Under the pieces are notes generated by a model. The model searched no databases. It was not told where the DNA came from and worked only from the letters and a program-made list of their open reading frames with translations. 64,000 bases of DNA from an uncultured Clostridia bacterium (GTDB lineage Bacteria; Bacillota; Clostridia; TANB77; CAG-508): positions 217,724 to 281,723 of the forward strand of contig CAKPMJ010000002.1 of the NCBI GenBank assembly GCA_934167965.1, given 5' to 3'. Of this stretch, positions 61,744 through 64,000 are shown piece by piece; within the stretch, counting starts at the first letter, position 1; every line of letters starts with the position of its first letter. The position numbers were made by a program, and so were the translations under genes.

Positions 61744-62280
61744 TTATTTTACTTTTTGAACTTGTGAAAATTCTAATTCTACTGGTGTTTCTCTACCAAA
61801 CATAGATACTAAAACTTTTACTTTATTTTTTTCTTTATTTATTTCTTGTACAATTCCCGTATATCCATTTAATGGACCACCAAGTATTTGTACATTATCA
61901 TTTACATTATAGTCTACTGTTATAGCTATATCTTCAAATCCCATTTTTCTTATCTCTTCATCAGTAAGTGGTATAGGATCTGTTCCTGACCCAACAAAAC
62001 CTGTAACTCCTCTAGTATTTCTTACTATATACCAAGTTTCCTCAGTTACTATCATTTTAATTAAAACATACCCTGGAAAAACTTTTTTGATGTTTGTTTT
62101 TTTCTTACCATCTTTTATTTCTATTTGTTCTTCCATTGGAACTATTATATCAAAAAAATAGTCTTCTAATTCTCTGTTTTTTACAGTTTTTTCTAAGTCA
62201 GTTTTTACTTTATTTTCATAACCTGAATATGTATGGACTACATACCATCTTGGAACCATATCATAATCTTTTTGAGACAT
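61744..62280 (-). CDS. nusG: transcription termination/antitermination protein NusG
   Basis: NusG of 178 aa couples RNA polymerase to the ribosome and affects pausing and Rho. The NGN domain starts WYVVHTYSGYENKVKTDL, contains VFPGYVLIKM and ends GVTGFVGSG; the KOW domain (VQILGGPLNGYTGIVQEIN) is at the C-terminus. The start has a clear AAGGAGG site. It is 17 nt from secE. Confidence 0.97.
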   Translation of the reverse strand: MSQKDYDMVPRWYVVHTYSGYENKVKTDLEKTVKNRELEDYFFDIIVPMEEQIEIKDGKKKTNIKKVFPGYVLIKMIVTEETWYIVRNTRGVTGFVGSGTDPIPLTDEEIRKMGFEDIAITVDYNVNDNVQILGGPLNGYTGIVQEINKEKNKVKVLVSMFGRETPVELEFSQVQKVK

Positions 62281-62297
62281 GTCCTCTGGCCTCCTTA

Positions 62298-62657
62298 TTA
62301 TTTTTCTACATTTTCAACTTCTACATTTGTTGCATCATTTGCTTCTGCATTTTCTTCATTATTTGCTGCTTCTGTATTTCCATCAGTCGTTGTATTTTCT
62401 GCTGGATGTGATGCATTATATGAAGATTGAATTTTTTGTTGTAAAGGTGTTACTCCATATTTATTTATACTGTCAAAACATAAGTCTAATACAAATACTA
62501 TTACTGCAGCTACTAATGTAAATGCAATTACTGCCATAGTATTGTTTACTGTTTGTTTTCCAGAAGGCCATATAACTTTTTTAAGTTCTGCCTTCATATC
62601 TTTAAAGTAATGGCTACTTTGTTTCTTTTCTTTTACATTCTTTTCTTTTTTGGCCAT
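62298..62657 (-). CDS. secE: preprotein translocase subunit SecE
   Basis: The essential small subunit of the SecYEG channel. The amphipathic segment and membrane helix (HYFKDMKAELKKVIWPSGKQ, then TMAVIAFTLVAAVIVFVLDL) are standard. Unusual is the length of 119 aa: after the helix a ~55-residue Asn/Glu/Ala/Thr-rich tail is added (TTTDGNTEAANNEENAEAND and so on), about twice the length of the usual Gram-positive SecE. Confidence 0.93.
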   Translation of the reverse strand: MAKKEKNVKEKKQSSHYFKDMKAELKKVIWPSGKQTVNNTMAVIAFTLVAAVIVFVLDLCFDSINKYGVTPLQQKIQSSYNASHPAENTTTDGNTEAANNEENAEANDATNVEVENVEK

Positions 62658-62688
62658 TTTACTTCCTCCTTAAAATAGCTCTCTCAAA

Positions 62689-62853
62689 TTATTTTGTTTC
62701 TTTATGTGTTGTACGTGTTTTACAGAATTTGCAATATTTTACTAATTCAAGTCTGTCTGTATTATTTCTTTTATTTTTTGATGTCATATAATTTCTATTT
62801 TTGCACTCTGTGCATTCTAATATAATATTTTCTCTTGGTCCTTTTGCTGCCAT
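62689..62853 (-). CDS. rpmG: 50S ribosomal protein L33 (zinc-binding form)
   Basis: A 54-aa protein, MAAKGPRENIILECTEC at the start and CKFCKTRTTHKETK at the end. Two CxxC pairs (CTEC and CKFC) are intact, so this is the zinc-binding C+ form of L33 rather than the zinc-independent form. It heads the operon rpmG-secE-nusG-rplK-rplA-rplJ-rplL, with GGAGGTGTATTAA before the start. Confidence 0.95.
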   Translation of the reverse strand: MAAKGPRENIILECTECKNRNYMTSKNKRNNTDRLELVKYCKFCKTRTTHKETK

Positions 62854-62928
62854 TTAATACACCTCCGAATTTATTTACCTTATTTTAAACGATGTGAACA
62901 TATGTATCTAAGTTACATACGCTTTAAT

Positions 62929-62957
62929 ATTTTATCACTTAATATGTGTTTTGTCAA
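62929..62957 (-). promoter_or_regulatory. promoter of the rpmG-secE-nusG-rpl operon
   Basis: Minus strand TTGACA (62957..62952), 17 nt, TAAAAT (62934..62929). The leader before rpmG is about 70 nt. Confidence 0.8.
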
Positions 62958-62992
62958 CCATTTTATGGTAATTTTTTCAATTTTTTTACAAT

Positions 62993-63023
62993 AAAAAAAG
63001 TTGATATTTTAATAAATACCAAC
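62993..63023 (-). terminator. intrinsic terminator of the flavin reductase gene
   Basis: Minus strand GTTGGTATTT / AAATATCAAC with a short loop, then seven T residues. Confidence 0.8.
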
Positions 63024-63031
63024 ATTTTTTA

Positions 63032-63595
63032 TTATTTCTTTTTTTGGACCGAAAATCCAAATTTTCCTAGCTTTTCTCCTTGTGCGTAATATCCCCCATT
63101 AGCATATGATATTAAATCGCATTTTTGAATATCAAAAGCCCCTTTTTCATCTATATATTTATCATCTGCATCTATTGATAATACATCTGCAATAAACATA
63201 TGGTGTGTTCCTAATTCTCTTATTTCTTTTACTCTACATTCTACAGAAACTGGGCTTTCCTTTATCATAGGACATTTTACAAAATTGGCTTTTTCTTTTG
63301 TTAAATTCATTTCTTTAAATTTATCATATTCTTTTCCTGATCTGCATCCACACCAATCTGTGGCTTTTGCAAGGTCCTTAGTTGTAAGATTTATTACAAA
63401 TTCGCCTTGATTTTTTATCATTTCATAAGAATATCTTGATGGTCTAACAGATATATATACCATAGCTGGATCTGTATTTAAAATTCCAGTCCATGCAACA
63501 GTTATTATATTTGATTTTTCCAAAGTTCCACATGATACCATTACTGCTGGTATTGGATATACAAATGTACCAGATTTCCAAACAACTTTACTCAT
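63032..63595 (-). CDS. flavin reductase-like FMN-binding protein
   Basis: A 187-aa protein of the flavoredoxin/flavin reductase-like family (split-barrel FMN-binding fold). The pattern PAVMVSCGTLEKSNIITVAWTGILNTDPAM (in parts: AVMVSCGT, NIITVAWTGILNTDPAM), SVRPSRYSYEMI and GEFVINL is typical, followed by CGCRSGKEYDKF. Such proteins bind FMN and pass electrons or reduce flavin; the partner is unknown. It has a clear AGGAGG site and lies downstream of the rRNA operon. Confidence 0.9.
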   Translation of the reverse strand: MSKVVWKSGTFVYPIPAVMVSCGTLEKSNIITVAWTGILNTDPAMVYISVRPSRYSYEMIKNQGEFVINLTTKDLAKATDWCGCRSGKEYDKFKEMNLTKEKANFVKCPMIKESPVSVECRVKEIRELGTHHMFIADVLSIDADDKYIDEKGAFDIQKCDLISYANGGYYAQGEKLGKFGFSVQKKK

Positions 63596-63715
63596 AAAAT
63601 TCCTCCTAAATTTATTATATTAATAATATTATCTATATGTGATTTTTATAAGTCTAATGTAAAAAAGCACAAATCAAACATTACTCTCATTTCTACTTTT
63701 TCAGATAAAAAAAAT

Positions 63716-63829
63716 CTAGCGATAACCTATCTTCCCAGCAGGGTAACCCACAAGTATTTTCGGCACTATTGAGCTTGACTTCTGTGTTCGGAATGGGAAC
63801 AGGTATTACCTCAATGTAATCATCACTAG
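63716..63829 (-). rRNA. 5S ribosomal RNA
   Basis: The minus strand shows the complete 5S rRNA: 5' CTAGTGATGATTACA pairs with the 3' end, with the conserved CCCATTCCGAACACAG and GTTACCCTGCTGGGA segments. It is followed at once by a T run (GATTTTTTTTATC), consistent with the end of the rRNA transcript. Confidence 0.96.
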
Positions 63830-63929
63830 AAAATTATTGTATGCAATTATAGCACACTCAAAAATACATAGATGATTTTAGGCAAGTTTTAGTTCTTAAC
63901 TTTCTTCGATCTTTTGCTTAACTTTTTCG

Positions 63930-64000
63930 TGGTTAAGCCCTCGATTTATTAGTATTGGTTGGCTTAATACATTACTGCACTTACACCTCCAACCTATCTA
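63930..64000 (-). rRNA. 23S ribosomal RNA, 3' end only
   Basis: The right edge carries the last ~70 nt of 23S rRNA on the minus strand (GGTTGGAGGTGTAAGTGCAG, then ACCAATACTAATAAATCGAGG and GGCTTAACC). The rest runs off the window. The 100-nt spacer to 5S contains no tRNA. Confidence 0.92.

Overview
The window comes from a very AT-rich, endospore-forming member of the Firmicutes, almost certainly class Clostridia. The evidence is strong purine-rich Shine-Dalgarno sites throughout, Bacillus/Clostridium-type TTGnnn-17-TATAAT promoters, a gene order rpmG-secE-nusG-rplK-rplA-rplJ-rplL with an L10 leader, and sporulation genes (sigH, a SpoVD-like PBP, a SleB-type cortex hydrolase, two candidate sigma-K promoters). 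No mobile element, CRISPR array or phage block is visible. Most genes lie on the minus strand, as do the rRNA and ribosomal-protein operons at the right end, so the replication origin is probably to the right.

Layout from left to right. 1-8.8 kb: a short hypothetical protein, truA, an M23 peptidase, an orphan plus-strand 104-aa gene, a P-type Ca2+ ATPase, a CNNM/CorC-type transporter and an Ig-polysaccharide deacetylase. 8.8-14.1 kb: a shortened division cluster (mraZ, rsmH, ftsL, an SDR gene, a SpoVD-like PBP) with MraZ operators and an odd repeat-rich spacer. 14.1-26.1 kb: a methionine gamma-lyase-like enzyme, trmFO, tRNA-Gly, a GH73 glucosaminidase, a patatin, an RluA-type pseudouridine synthase, smc and an OGG-type DNA glycosylase. 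26.2-39.1 kb: two giant genes, a 2,684-aa cyclic beta-1,2-glucan synthase-like enzyme and a 1,587-aa thioester-domain surface protein. 39.3-48 kb: a D,D-carboxypeptidase, a sigH-HD-hisS operon, a Cys-rich candidate spore protein, an acidic coiled-coil protein, a receiver-GGDEF protein with an altered phosphoacceptor, a membrane Ig-like protein and sleB. 48-55.3 kb: the operon murB-yvcK-glycogen debranching enzyme-holA, then a plus-strand NfeD-stomatin pair. 55.3-64 kb: small Cys-rich and membrane proteins, rpsB-tsf, a pilin-dockerin fusion opposite a small HTH regulator, the ribosomal-protein/secE/nusG cluster, a flavin reductase, 5S rRNA and the 3' end of 23S rRNA.

Several genes share the theme of envelope building and remodelling: peptidoglycan synthesis (murB, rsmH/ftsL/PBP, D,D-carboxypeptidase), peptidoglycan hydrolysis or modification (M23, GH73, deacetylase, SleB), surface display (thioester protein, pilin-dockerin protein) and glycan synthesis (GT84-GH94 protein). 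The most unusual signals are regulatory: a degenerate 15-nt repeat array between mraZ and rsmH, direct MraZ operators, two terminator hairpins that contain the Shine-Dalgarno of the next gene, a folded rpsB leader, sigma-K-like promoters before two Cys-rich genes, and a palindrome between the HTH gene and the pilin-dockerin gene. Start sites were moved inward from the longest ORF wherever a Shine-Dalgarno sequence decided it. No database search could be run, so family names rest on motif recognition.
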